From positions 32,423 through 96,422 of the forward strand of contig JAFUDV010000013.1 of the NCBI GenBank assembly GCA_017464245.1: a DNA stretch of 64,000 nt, in the 5' to 3' direction. The stretch's first letter is position 1. Each line of letters opens with the position of its first letter. Origin of the DNA: Bacteroidales bacterium (GTDB lineage: Bacteria; Bacteroidota; Bacteroidia; Bacteroidales; UBA932). A program made the translations under genes and the position numbers. The notes below the pieces were generated by a model. It saw only the letters and a program-made list of their open reading frames with translations. It was not told where the DNA came from and made no database searches. This document shows positions 1 to 9,312 of this stretch, one piece after another.

Positions 1-489
1 AACGCCTCCTGGCTGGGCTTTGATCTGGCCGTGTTCTTCCAGGGCATCGGGCATATGGACTGGTATCCGGCGGCGGACGCCCGCAATTTCTGGGGCCCCT
101 ATGCCCGTCCGTACATGACCTTCATTCCCAAGAACTTCCTGAACGACTGCTGGAGCGAGGAGAATCCCGACGCCTACTTCCCGCGTCCGCGCGGCTATGT
201 CGCCATGAACGCCAACCGTCCGCTGGGCGTGGTGAACGACCGCTATCTCCAGAACATCGGCTACCTGCGGCTGAAGAACCTCACCTTCGGCTACACCCTT
301 CCCGAGAACCTTACCCGGAAGATATCCATCTCCAGGCTTCGTGTGTATTTTACGGGAGAAAACCTCTTCTACTGGGCGCCCGGCCTGCACGGAAACTATA
401 TCGATCCTGAAATGGCCATGACGAACGGCAACATGCGCATCTATCCCTGGCAGAAAAGCTTCGTCTTCGGCATTGATATAACCCTCTGA
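1..489 (+). CDS. susC: SusC-type TonB-dependent outer membrane receptor, C-terminal fragment
   Basis: Only the last 162 codons lie in the window; the frame is open from base 1. The visible part is the end of a TonB-dependent beta-barrel: alternating aromatic strands, an NIGYLRLKNLTFGYTLP block typical of the last SusC strands, and a terminal aromatic strand ending FGIDITL. In this family the barrel imports oligosaccharides across the outer membrane with energy from TonB-ExbBD, capped by the SusD lipoprotein. The stop TGA (487-489) touches the susD start region, so the two are co-transcribed. The SusC call is secure from the C-terminal signature and the neighbour; substrate cannot be read from this fragment. 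Confidence 0.9.
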   Translation, partial: NASWLGFDLAVFFQGIGHMDWYPAADARNFWGPYARPYMTFIPKNFLNDCWSEENPDAYFPRPRGYVAMNANRPLGVVNDRYLQNIGYLRLKNLTFGYTLPENLTRKISISRLRVYFTGENLFYWAPGLHGNYIDPEMAMTNGNMRIYPWQKSFVFGIDITL

Positions 490-500
490 TGAATCTTGCG

Positions 501-2303
501 ATGAAAAAGATATTCATTCCCATCCTGATGCTCCTGGCCGGATTCGTCTTCACCGGCTGTGACGACCTGTTGGACGCCGTGCCCAAGGACCGGCTGTCCG
601 GGGACACTTTCTTCAAGAGCGAGAGTGAGCTCCAGGCCTATTCCATCGGCTTCTACGAACTCTTTCCCTCCACGGACCTGTATGTCGCCAACGACGACCA
701 CTTCACCCAGAACAACATGTCCAACGAGGGCATGGGCAAGCGGACGATTCCGGCCAGCGGCAGCGGCTGGAGCTGGACGGCCCTCCGCAACATCAATACG
801 CTGCTGGAGAACATCGGCAACTGCCCGGACGAGCAGGTCCGCGTCAAATACGAGGCGCTCGCCCGCTTCTTCCGCGCCTACTTCTATTTCGCCAAGGTCA
901 AACGCTTCGGCGACGTCCCGTGGTATGACAAACCCGTCGGTTCCACGGACACCGAACTGCTCAACAAACCCCGTGACAGCCGCGAGCTGATCGTGGACAA
1001 GATGGTCGAGGACCTGGACTTCGCCATCGCGAACCTGCCCGTGGGCAAGAGCGCGTACGAGGTGACCAAGTGGACGGCGATGGCCCTGAAATCCCGGGTT
1101 CTGCTGTTTGAAGGCACTTTCCGGAAGTATCATGCCGGGGATCCCGCCCTGGCCACCCTGCCGGCCAATGCCAAGGGCTATAAGTGGTATCTGGACGAGT
1201 GTGCCAAAGTCTCCGCGGAATTCATCCAGACGAGCGGTTACGGCCTGCATTCCGGGAACGTGAACACTTGCTACCGCGAGCTGTTCACCACCATGAACGC
1301 CACCGACCTGATGGACGAAGTGATCCTCGCCCGGGACTACAACAAAGCGTACGGCGCCAGCCACAGCTCCGGCAATACGATGACCGTCGGCTCGATGGGC
1401 TGCCCGGCCATGACCCGCAAGCTCGTGGCCAGCTACCTGATGAAGGACGGCTCCCGCTTCACCGACAAGGAGGGCTGGGAAACCATGACCTTCGGCGAAG
1501 AAACCCGGAACCGCGACCCGCGGCTGTCCCAGAGCATCCGTACTCCGGGCTACAAGCGCATGGGCCAGGAGACTTTCACGGCGCCCGACCTGAAGGTGTC
1601 CTTCACCGGCTACCATCCGGACAAGTACGTCACGACGACGGACCAGGACTCCAACAACAACTCCGACATCGACCTGATCATCTTCCGCGCCGCGGAAGTC
1701 CTGCTCAACTACGCCGAGGCGCTGGCCGATGCCGGCACCCTGACGCAGGCCGACCTGGACCTGTCCGTGAACAAGCTGCGTGACCGCGTGGGCATGCCCC
1801 ACCTGATCCTGGCCGAAGCCAACGCCGCCCCGGACGCTTTCCTCACCGACCCGGCCTTCGGCGGCTACCAGAGCCCGGTGCTCGCCGCCGATGCCAACAA
1901 GGGCGTCATCCTGGAAATCCGCCGCGAGCGCGCCATCGAACTGTGTCAGGAAGGCCACCGCTATTATGACCTGATGCGCTGGAAGGAAGGAAAGGTTTTC
2001 GAGGCCCCCTTCTACGGGATGTATCTCCCCGGCGTGGGCGTGTACGACCTGGACGGCAATGGCACGGACGATTTCGAGGTCTATTCCGCCTCCGCCACCT
2101 CCAAGGCCGCCGTCGCAAAGAAGCTGGGCTCCGACGTCATCCTCAAGGACGGCGACTCCGGCATGATCCTGCTGCACAGCGACGTCTCCCGTTCCTGGAA
2201 TGAAAACCGGGACTACCTGTATCCCATCCCCACGGACGACCGCAACCTGACGGGCGGCGCCCTGACCCAGAACCCGGGCTGGGATGACGGCTTGAAATTC
2301 TAA
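501..2303 (+). CDS. susD: SusD/RagB-family glycan-binding surface lipoprotein
   Basis: About 600 residues, the usual SusD length. A signal peptide ends in a lipobox (FTGC), followed by the DDLLD segment often seen after the lipid cysteine. The C-terminal third has the family hallmarks LLNYAEALADAG, a LRDRVGMP helix, RERAIELCQEGHRYYDLMRW, and a YPIPTDD...NPGW ending. SusD proteins lid the partner SusC barrel and bind the glycan through TPR-like helices. I prefer the ATG at 501 (MKKIFIPI...) to the in-frame ATG at 489, which overlaps the susC stop by one base, because 501 gives a standard signal peptide. First complete gene of the operon; 13 bp separate it from the next. Confidence 0.93.
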   Translation: MKKIFIPILMLLAGFVFTGCDDLLDAVPKDRLSGDTFFKSESELQAYSIGFYELFPSTDLYVANDDHFTQNNMSNEGMGKRTIPASGSGWSWTALRNINTLLENIGNCPDEQVRVKYEALARFFRAYFYFAKVKRFGDVPWYDKPVGSTDTELLNKPRDSRELIVDKMVEDLDFAIANLPVGKSAYEVTKWTAMALKSRVLLFEGTFRKYHAGDPALATLPANAKGYKWYLDECAKVSAEFIQTSGYGLHSGNVNTCYRELFTTMNATDLMDEVILARDYNKAYGASHSSGNTMTVGSMGCPAMTRKLVASYLMKDGSRFTDKEGWETMTFGEETRNRDPRLSQSIRTPGYKRMGQETFTAPDLKVSFTGYHPDKYVTTTDQDSNNNSDIDLIIFRAAEVLLNYAEALADAGTLTQADLDLSVNKLRDRVGMPHLILAEANAAPDAFLTDPAFGGYQSPVLAADANKGVILEIRRERAIELCQEGHRYYDLMRWKEGKVFEAPFYGMYLPGVGVYDLDGNGTDDFEVYSASATSKAAVAKKLGSDVILKDGDSGMILLHSDVSRSWNENRDYLYPIPTDDRNLTGGALTQNPGWDDGLKF

Positions 2304-2316
2304 ACGGACCTGAAAC

Positions 2317-4017
2317 ATGAAAAGAATCACATCATATCTCCTGCTGCTCTGCACCGCGCTGGCCTTCGTGGGCTGCCGCGAAAAGGAGCAGCCGACCGTG
2401 TCCACGATGAAGGGCGTTTTCTACGCCTTTCTGGACGGGGCGGACGAGACGGTCGAGCTGCTTGCGAACAAGAGCAAGACCTTCAATCTGCTCGCCAAGG
2501 CGGAGTCCGTCTCCGACGTCTATCTGACCCTCTCCTTCAAGGTGGACCCCGACGCCGTCGCCTCCTATAACGCGGCCCACGGCACCGATTACGAACTGCT
2601 GCCTTCCTCCGCATTCGAATTCCTCGACAATACGGTGATGCTGCCGCGTTACAACACGGCGTCCTCCTCCGCCCGGCTCCGGATCACGGCCTCCGGGCTG
2701 GAGGAAGAAAAGGTGTACGTGCTTCCGGTCACCATCGACAAGGTCACCGGCACGGACAACTGGACCCTTTCCAGCTCTCCGTGCGCGTTCGTGACGGTCG
2801 TCCAGGTCTCCACCGGCCCGCAGGGCGGCGACGGTTCGGCCGAGTATCCGTACATCCTTTCCACCGCGGAGGATATGGAGAAGATGGCCGACAAGCTCGA
2901 GCACGGGAACAAGGTGTACTTCAAGATGAAGAACGACATCGATATGTCCTCCGTGGCCGCCTGGATCCCGCTCAACTACGCCAGCCCGTACGACTTCGAG
3001 ATCGACTTCGACGGCGCCGGACATACTATCTCCAACTTCAGCGTGGACTTCACCAACTACGCCAGTTTCTTCGGCGTCCTGTTCGGGAAGTGCCATGACG
3101 TGACCTTCACCAACGCCTATGTGACCAGTTCCGCCAACAGTGCCTGCGGCATCGTCGCCGGCTATGCCGGAACCGGGGACAAGCACGCCGAGATTACCCG
3201 TGTCCATGTCCAGGGCGTCGTGGACTTCAAGGGCAACAAGACGGGCATCGGCGGCCTCGCCGGTATCCTGGGCAACGCCACGGTCACTGCCTCCTCCGCC
3301 GACTGCGAAGTGTCCTCCGCGTACAACTACGTGGGCGGCCTGTTCGGCTATGACGGCGGCAAGTGCGAGGTGTCCAACTGCTGGACGGCCGGCTCGGTCA
3401 AGGGCGGGCAGCGCACCGGCGGCATCTGCGGCGGCCTCATCAAGAACGAGAGTTCCCTCGTGAACTGCTATTCCCTCTCTTCCGTGGAGGCCGGCTTCGC
3501 GGTCGCCGGCATCGCCGGCCACTGCAACCTGGACCAGAAGAGCGGCACGCCGGAGGAATCGCGTCCGGACAACGTCATTTCCAAGTGCATCGCCTGGAAC
3601 GAATATGTCCATGCCAGCACCCTGACGGAAGGCGACAAGTCCCACTACAGCTGCGGGGCGGTCGTCGGATTCACTTCCGTCCGCAACTACCTGATGGACT
3701 GCATCCGCAGGCCCGACCTGGACTATCGGGACTACTCCGACCTGTTCACCCTCTACGACCAGCCGAACGCTTCTCCGGACAGCCCGCTGGTGGTGAACGC
3801 CGTGGCGGATGCCGCCTACAACTATCCGTACCACGGCCTGGCCGCCGAGGTGGGGAAGACCCTGTCGCAGGTGGCCAGGGAACTGGGCTGGAGCACCGAT
3901 ATCTGGGACTTCAGCGGTCCCGTTCCGACGCTCAAGGCCAATGCGGAAGTGTTGCCCGAAGAGGATGCCCACGGACAGGGCCAGCTTCCGGGTTATGGTG
4001 AGAATGAACTCTATTAA
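2317..4017 (+). CDS. Surface lipoprotein: DUF1735-like N-terminus plus GLUG-repeat C-terminus
   Basis: 566 residues with a lipobox ending at Cys20 (AFVGC). Residues about 45-155 resemble the DUF1735 (BT_3987-type N-terminal) adhesin-like domain of many PUL lipoproteins (VYLTLSFKVDP, NAAHGTDYELLP, VYVLPVTIDK). From about 170 onward are Gly/Cys-rich GLUG-type repeats (GGLAGILG, GGLFGYDGG, GGICGGLI, AGIAGH), expected to build a beta-solenoid. The C-terminal 390 residues are nearly the same as those of the next gene, while the N-terminal domain differs. Position right after susD suggests a surface glycan-binding protein (SusE/F role); this is inference, as no catalytic motif is visible. Confidence 0.75.
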   Translation: MKRITSYLLLLCTALAFVGCREKEQPTVSTMKGVFYAFLDGADETVELLANKSKTFNLLAKAESVSDVYLTLSFKVDPDAVASYNAAHGTDYELLPSSAFEFLDNTVMLPRYNTASSSARLRITASGLEEEKVYVLPVTIDKVTGTDNWTLSSSPCAFVTVVQVSTGPQGGDGSAEYPYILSTAEDMEKMADKLEHGNKVYFKMKNDIDMSSVAAWIPLNYASPYDFEIDFDGAGHTISNFSVDFTNYASFFGVLFGKCHDVTFTNAYVTSSANSACGIVAGYAGTGDKHAEITRVHVQGVVDFKGNKTGIGGLAGILGNATVTASSADCEVSSAYNYVGGLFGYDGGKCEVSNCWTAGSVKGGQRTGGICGGLIKNESSLVNCYSLSSVEAGFAVAGIAGHCNLDQKSGTPEESRPDNVISKCIAWNEYVHASTLTEGDKSHYSCGAVVGFTSVRNYLMDCIRRPDLDYRDYSDLFTLYDQPNASPDSPLVVNAVADAAYNYPYHGLAAEVGKTLSQVARELGWSTDIWDFSGPVPTLKANAEVLPEEDAHGQGQLPGYGENELY

Positions 4018-4029
4018 ACCGCGACCGTC

Positions 4030-6081
4030 ATGAAAACAAGAATAGCATCCTTCCTTTTCGCAGCATCCCTTTCGCTGCTCGCGCTTTCCTGCAACAAGGC
4101 GGTGGAACCGGCGTCCGTCCCGTCGCCCGGTCTCGTCACCATCTCGGCTTCCATCCCGGACCGGCCGGGCACTCGCGTCGCAGCCGGCGACGCCGAGACC
4201 GGCCTGTCCTGGTCCTGGGAGGCTGGCGACAAGATCGCGGTCATCGGCACGATGCCGTCCGTCTTCGACATCGACGAGGGATTCTCTCCCCAGCAGGCGT
4301 CTTTCACCGGAAAACCCGTTTCCGGTGACAAGTATTCCATCATCTATCCGGGGACGGTGACGTCCGTCTCCGGCCTGGAAGCCCTGACCTGGGACGCCCA
4401 GGTCCAGAAGGGCAATGATTCCAAGGCTCATCTGAAGTACTTCGCCCTCCTGTCCGACGTGGACGCCTTCGACACCTTCACGTTCGGTGCCGACTGGGCG
4501 GCTGCCCACGGCGGAACCTTCCGCCAGGGCGGCGTGCTCAAGCTGAAGTTCACCCTTCCGGAGGGCACGACGACCGTGAGCAAGGTGACCCTGGCGACGG
4601 GGACGCCGCTCTTCCATGCCGGAAACGGCGAGGCCACGGTCAGCGAGCTGAACCTGACGATGGAGGACGTCGCCCTCGGCGAGGACCGGGTCCTCACCGC
4701 CTGGATGACCACCTCCTGGCACGATGTCACCATCCCCGCCGGCACCGTCCTTTCCTTCACGGTGGCGGCCGGCGAGAAGACCTGGATCCGCGACATCACC
4801 ATCGCGGAGGAAAAGGTCCTCAGGAGCGGCTTCGTGAACACCATCACCCTGGACGGGACCGGCTGGTTCGACGCCGGCCGCTACGACGGCGGCAAGGGCA
4901 CCGAGGCCGAGCCCTGGCTCATCTCCAACGCGACTCAGCTCGGGTACATGCGGGATGACCTGAAGGGTGGCGAAAAGCGCTGGTTCAAGCTCGTCGACGA
5001 CATCGACATGGCCGAAGTCACCGGCTGGGAGCCGCTCAACGCCGCTTCCCCGTACGACAAGGAGGTCGATTTCGACGGCGGCGGCCACACCATCTCCAAC
5101 TTTACCTGCGACTATGGCGGGGCCTATCCGAGCTTCTTCGGCGTCCTGTTCGGCACCTGCCACGACGTGACCTTCTCCAAGGCGAAGATCGTGGGCACGG
5201 CCAACAGTGCCTGCGGCATCATCGGCGGCTATGCCGGGACGGGCGACAAGCACGCGGAAATCCTGCGGGTTCACGTCCAGGGCACGGTGAACTTCACCGG
5301 CAACAAGACCGGCGTCGGCGGTATGGTCGGCATCGTCGGAAACGGCAACATCACGGCTTCCTCGGCGTTCTGCAAGGTCTCGTCCGGCAAGAACTACGTC
5401 GGCGGCCTGTTCGGCTATGACGGCGGAAAGACCGTCGTCCGCGACTGCTGGACGGCCGGTTCGGTCATCGGCAGCCAGCGCGTCGGCGGCATCTGCGGCG
5501 GTCTCATCAAGGACGAGAGCGCCATCATCAACTGCTACTCCGCCTCTGCGGTGACGGCCGGTTTCGCCATCGGCGGCATCGCCGGTCACGTCAACCAGGA
5601 CAAGGGCGACGGCATGACGACCCGCACTCCCAAGAATGTCGTCGAAAAGAGTCTGGCCTGGAATACTTTCGTCCGGAGCAATTCCGTCGTGGAGGGGGAC
5701 AAGAGCCATTACAGCGGCGGCGCTGTCGTGGGCTTCACCGCCACGCACAACTTCCTGACCGACTGCTACCGCAAGCCCGACTTCGACTTTGTCGATTACT
5801 CCGACCTCTTCGGCCTGTACGATCAGGAGAACGCCTCCGAGGAGACGCCGCTCGTGGTTGTCGAGGTGGAAGGTGCGAACTACAACTTCCCGTATCACGG
5901 CAAGGCCGCCGCAGCCGGCAAGACCCTCTCGCAGGTCGCCCGGGAACTGGGCTGGTCTTCCGAGGTCTGGGACTTCAGCGGCGACTATCCCGTGCACGCA
6001 GGACAACCCTCGCTCGTCGTGGACCAGGCCGGCTCGAACGGCCAGATCGGCGACTTCGGCGAAAACCCGTTCATTCAGTAA
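4030..6081 (+). CDS. Surface lipoprotein: fimbrillin-like N-terminus plus GLUG-repeat C-terminus
   Basis: 683 residues, lipobox cysteine at 21 (LALSC). The N-terminal half carries the fimbrillin/Mfa-like pattern VTISASIP..GTRVAAG..TGLSWSWEAGDKIAVIG, followed by a second beta-domain with LTAWMTTSWHDVTIPAG. Residues about 285-683 are a GLUG-repeat module closely matching that of the upstream 566-aa protein (NSACGI, GYAGTGDKHAEI, GGLFGYDGG, WTAGSV, GGICGGLIK, LSQVARELGWS). The gene starts 12 bp after its neighbour and clearly belongs to the operon. Likely role: surface adhesin or glycan-binding accessory of the SusCD pair (inferred). It could instead be a minor fimbrial component, but the PUL context argues against that. 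Confidence 0.72.
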   Translation: MKTRIASFLFAASLSLLALSCNKAVEPASVPSPGLVTISASIPDRPGTRVAAGDAETGLSWSWEAGDKIAVIGTMPSVFDIDEGFSPQQASFTGKPVSGDKYSIIYPGTVTSVSGLEALTWDAQVQKGNDSKAHLKYFALLSDVDAFDTFTFGADWAAAHGGTFRQGGVLKLKFTLPEGTTTVSKVTLATGTPLFHAGNGEATVSELNLTMEDVALGEDRVLTAWMTTSWHDVTIPAGTVLSFTVAAGEKTWIRDITIAEEKVLRSGFVNTITLDGTGWFDAGRYDGGKGTEAEPWLISNATQLGYMRDDLKGGEKRWFKLVDDIDMAEVTGWEPLNAASPYDKEVDFDGGGHTISNFTCDYGGAYPSFFGVLFGTCHDVTFSKAKIVGTANSACGIIGGYAGTGDKHAEILRVHVQGTVNFTGNKTGVGGMVGIVGNGNITASSAFCKVSSGKNYVGGLFGYDGGKTVVRDCWTAGSVIGSQRVGGICGGLIKDESAIINCYSASAVTAGFAIGGIAGHVNQDKGDGMTTRTPKNVVEKSLAWNTFVRSNSVVEGDKSHYSGGAVVGFTATHNFLTDCYRKPDFDFVDYSDLFGLYDQENASEETPLVVVEVEGANYNFPYHGKAAAAGKTLSQVARELGWSSEVWDFSGDYPVHAGQPSLVVDQAGSNGQIGDFGENPFIQ

Positions 6082-6097
6082 ATAAGGAGGACAGACC

Positions 6098-8251
6098 ATG
6101 AAAACGAACATTTCCAACCTAGTTTTGGCAGCGGCCCTTCTTCCGCTCCTGTTCTCCTGCAACAAGGCGGCGGAGCCTGTCTCCGTTCCGGATGACGGTC
6201 TCGTCACCATTTCCGCGACCATTCCGGACGGCCCGGCGACCCGTGTCGCCGCGGCCGCCGCGGAAACCGGCCTCGCCTGGAAGTGGGAAGAAAGGGATCA
6301 GATCACCGTCGTGGGCGTGAATTCGTCCGTCTTCGATATCGAGGACGGCTTCACGGCCCACCAGGCCGACTTCACCGGCAAGCCGGTGGCCGGCAGCGCC
6401 TTCTCCATCCTGTATCCCGGTTCCTACGACTCCGTGGCGGAGCTGGAGGCGGCCGCCTGGACCGGTCAGGTCCAGACCGGCAACGGCTCGATGGACCATC
6501 TGAAATATTGTGCGCTCCTGTCCGGCGTTGATGCGTTCGAGACCTTCGAATTCAGCGATGCGTGGGCTGCGGAACACGGCGGATCTTTCCGGCAGAGCGG
6601 CGTACTCAAATTCGCCCTCACCCTTCCGGAGGGTGTCACCGCACCGGAAAGCGTGGCCGTCCGGGCCGACGAACCGGTGTTCTATGCCGACAATGCCGGC
6701 ACCAAGGTCTCGTCACTCGGACTGGAACTGAAAGACGTTACCCTCGGTGAAGACCGGGTGCTCACCGCCTGGATGACCCTGCCCTGGCAGGAAGTCAAGG
6801 TCCCGGCCGGAACGGCCCTGACCGTCACGGTCGTGGCCGACGGCGGCAACCATTGGCAGCGCAGTGTCACCCTCTCGGCGGAGGCCTCCCTCCTGCCCGG
6901 CAAGGTGAACACCATCGTCCTGGACGCCACCGGCTGGACGGGCAGCGGGCACTACGCGGGCGGAGAAGGCACGGCCGAATCGCCGTGGCTCATCGCCGAC
7001 GCGGCTTCGCTCCGCTCCGTGCGCGGCGACCTCGTCAGCGGCGAGACCAAGTACTTCAAGCTGGTCCAGGATATCGACATCTCCGGCGCCGAGTGGGCAC
7101 CGCTCAACAACGAGGGGAACTTTGACAAGTTCTTCGACTTCGACGGCAACGGGAAGACCATCAAGGGCCTGACCATCACGGAACCCGTGGCTTATGCGAG
7201 TTTTGCGGGCATCCTGTACGGAACGCTCAGGAACGTCACGTTTGACGGTGCGAACATCGTCGCCGGCAACAACAAGGCGGGCATCGCGGCCGGTTACGTG
7301 GGCACGAACAAGAGCCTGACGGCCTGCTCGATGACCGGGGTGACGGTCAAGGATTCCGCCATCGAGGGGGCGACCTGGCTGGGCGGCCTCATCGGCCAGG
7401 TGGCGATCGCCACCACCGTCTCCGACTGCCATGTCATCCGCACGACCGTCACGTCCTCCTCCGACAATGTCGGCGGCCTGGTGGCCGTTCCGGACTGCGC
7501 CGGCGTCCGTTTCGAGAACTGTTCGACCGAGGGCGTCACCATCCGTCATACGGCCGCCAAACGCTATATGGGCGGCTTTGTCGGGAACATCAACAAGGCG
7601 ACGGTGTTCGAGCGCTGCACGGTGAAAGATGCCGTCCTGGATGCTCCTTCCTCCCAGCGGGTGGGCGGTTTCGTCGGCCAGGCCGGCCGGTTCGACGGTG
7701 CCGTCATCTCGCACTGCACCGTGGAGAACGCGACCATCACCGGCTCCACCAACTCCGCCGGTTTCGTGGGCGTGAACTACTGCCCGGACATCAACAAGTG
7801 TGCGGTCGTCGGCGGAACCATCACCGCGAACGGCAACAATGTCGCCGGTTTCGCCGGGTATCCGGAAGGCAATGCGACCCTTGCCTGCAAGATCGCGGAC
7901 AGCTACTCCACGATGAAAGTCGTCGGCGGCGAACGGTCCGAGATCGGCGGCTTCATCGGCATTGCCAAAGGCTTGATTGCCGTGGAACGCTGCTATGCAG
8001 CCGGCGAGGTGAACGGAACGCATGCCAATACGGGTGCCTTCGTGGGCAAGGTGGATGTGGCGACCGCCGCCATCTCCGCCTGCATCGGCTGGAACGCGAC
8101 CCTGCCGTTCGCCGGCTTCGTCGTGGACGGCGCCGAGAGTGTCAAGGATAACTATGCCGGCAACGAGGGGACGGTTTCTTCCCAGGCCATCGCGCTGGGC
8201 TGGCCTGCGGACGTGTGGGACCTCAGCGGCGACGCACCTAAACTCAAATAA
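6098..8251 (+). CDS. Surface lipoprotein: fimbrillin-like N-terminus plus divergent GLUG repeats
   Basis: 717 residues, lipobox cysteine at 21 (LLFSC). The N-terminal 290 residues are a paralogue of the preceding protein (VTISATIP, TRVAAA, TGLAWKWEERDQITVVG, LTAWMTLPWQEVKVPAG). The C-terminal half has more and more regular GLUG-like turns than its neighbours (GGLIGQVA, GGLVAVPDC, GGFVGNI, GGFVGQAG, AGFVGVNY, AGFAGYP, GGFIGIAKG), each about 30-35 residues, then the same WDLSGDAPKLK ending. It lies 16 bp after the previous gene and 2 bp before the phosphodiester glycosidase. Probably a third surface binding protein of the locus; there is no enzyme motif. Confidence 0.72.
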   Translation: MKTNISNLVLAAALLPLLFSCNKAAEPVSVPDDGLVTISATIPDGPATRVAAAAAETGLAWKWEERDQITVVGVNSSVFDIEDGFTAHQADFTGKPVAGSAFSILYPGSYDSVAELEAAAWTGQVQTGNGSMDHLKYCALLSGVDAFETFEFSDAWAAEHGGSFRQSGVLKFALTLPEGVTAPESVAVRADEPVFYADNAGTKVSSLGLELKDVTLGEDRVLTAWMTLPWQEVKVPAGTALTVTVVADGGNHWQRSVTLSAEASLLPGKVNTIVLDATGWTGSGHYAGGEGTAESPWLIADAASLRSVRGDLVSGETKYFKLVQDIDISGAEWAPLNNEGNFDKFFDFDGNGKTIKGLTITEPVAYASFAGILYGTLRNVTFDGANIVAGNNKAGIAAGYVGTNKSLTACSMTGVTVKDSAIEGATWLGGLIGQVAIATTVSDCHVIRTTVTSSSDNVGGLVAVPDCAGVRFENCSTEGVTIRHTAAKRYMGGFVGNINKATVFERCTVKDAVLDAPSSQRVGGFVGQAGRFDGAVISHCTVENATITGSTNSAGFVGVNYCPDINKCAVVGGTITANGNNVAGFAGYPEGNATLACKIADSYSTMKVVGGERSEIGGFIGIAKGLIAVERCYAAGEVNGTHANTGAFVGKVDVATAAISACIGWNATLPFAGFVVDGAESVKDNYAGNEGTVSSQAIALGWPADVWDLSGDAPKLK

Positions 8252-8253
8252 GC

Positions 8254-9312
8254 ATGAAACGCCATTCCCTGTATCTGATCGCGGTGTCCATCCCCCTGCT
8301 GGTCCTTTCCTGCAGGGGGGAGGACTTGCCCGACATCATCCCGCCGCCCACCCCGGTGGTGGACCCGGACCCTACCCCCGTCAATCCCCAACCCGGCGGC
8401 GAAACCCACGAATGGGACAAGAACCGGGGAAAGAAAGTCTATCCTTCCGGCACCGGCTGGACGAGCACGATGGTCGAGGAGGGAATCACCTATTACACCT
8501 TCTCCGGCACCGACCCCGTCACAAAGTCCCCGCAGCGCGTCTTTGTCACGGACGTCGACCTGTCCAACACCGACTATTCCGTCAAGTTCGCCCTCTATGA
8601 CAGCCGTTCCACGGCCTCGGCGGTGATGAAGGACAAGAAGGCCATCGTGACCATGAATGCGGGCTATGAACGGGAATCCATCGTCATCCGGGTGGACGGC
8701 CGCACGGCTTTCATGATGCCCAACAGCACCATCGGCAGTACGGGCGTGACCAATTGGAAGAACGAGGGATGCGTGATGCTGGATGGCGTCCGGGACGTCC
8801 GTTTCGGCGATACCGGCCGGGACCTGGCCTATCAGGACCAGCAGCGGGCCTATATGAAACTGGCCCCGACGGTGCCCAACCTCCTGTCCAGCGCTCCGAT
8901 CCTCATCTACGATTACGAGCCGATGGGGGAGACGTTCGTGACCCGGTATCCCAGGCAGTCTTCCAATTCCGAGGACCCCTATGTCCACCAGAGCACGAAT
9001 ACCCATCCCCGCACCGTTATCGCGAAAAATGAGTTCAACCATCTGCTCCTCATCGTCATCGACGGGCGCCGTCCGACGGTCAGCCGGGGCATGTCCGCCG
9101 CGGAAGTGACGCAGTTCCTGGTGACGAACTTCAATCCGCAGTATGCCCTGAACCTGGACGGCGGCGGATCCTCTACGATGTGCGTGCAGGGGCAGGGGGA
9201 CGAGTCCACCCACGTGGTGAACTATCCCACGGACTCCGATGAGGTGAAAGGCGTTCCCGACCATACCGGCGAACGCTCCGTGCCCACATTCTTTTATGTC
9301 GTAAAGAACTGA
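8254..9312 (+). CDS. Lipoprotein phosphodiester glycosidase (NAGPA / DUF2233 family)
   Basis: 352 residues with a lipobox (LVLSC, Cys20), then a Pro-rich linker (about residues 27-50) that would hold the enzyme off the membrane. The rest matches the NAGPA domain (N-acetylglucosamine-1-phosphodiester alpha-N-acetylglucosaminidase, uncovering enzyme): MNAGYE, the NWKNEGCVMLDG stretch, LSSAPILI, HPRTVIA, and the signature LNLDGGGSSTM near residue 302. The family cleaves a sugar linked to phosphate through a phosphodiester, leaving a phosphomonoester. Its stop overlaps the next start by one base. Homologous over its whole catalytic part to the C-terminus of the gene at 10606. Substrate is unknown; a surface or periplasmic role is inferred from the lipobox. 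Confidence 0.85.
   Translation: MKRHSLYLIAVSIPLLVLSCRGEDLPDIIPPPTPVVDPDPTPVNPQPGGETHEWDKNRGKKVYPSGTGWTSTMVEEGITYYTFSGTDPVTKSPQRVFVTDVDLSNTDYSVKFALYDSRSTASAVMKDKKAIVTMNAGYERESIVIRVDGRTAFMMPNSTIGSTGVTNWKNEGCVMLDGVRDVRFGDTGRDLAYQDQQRAYMKLAPTVPNLLSSAPILIYDYEPMGETFVTRYPRQSSNSEDPYVHQSTNTHPRTVIAKNEFNHLLLIVIDGRRPTVSRGMSAAEVTQFLVTNFNPQYALNLDGGGSSTMCVQGQGDESTHVVNYPTDSDEVKGVPDHTGERSVPTFFYVVKN

Noticed and set aside
2332-6222. A 1296-codon open frame on the minus strand
   Set aside because: It runs antisense to two clear lipoprotein genes. Composition (runs of V, A, G, D, H, R) is the usual mirror of GC-rich coding sequence, and it has no domain, signal or start context.
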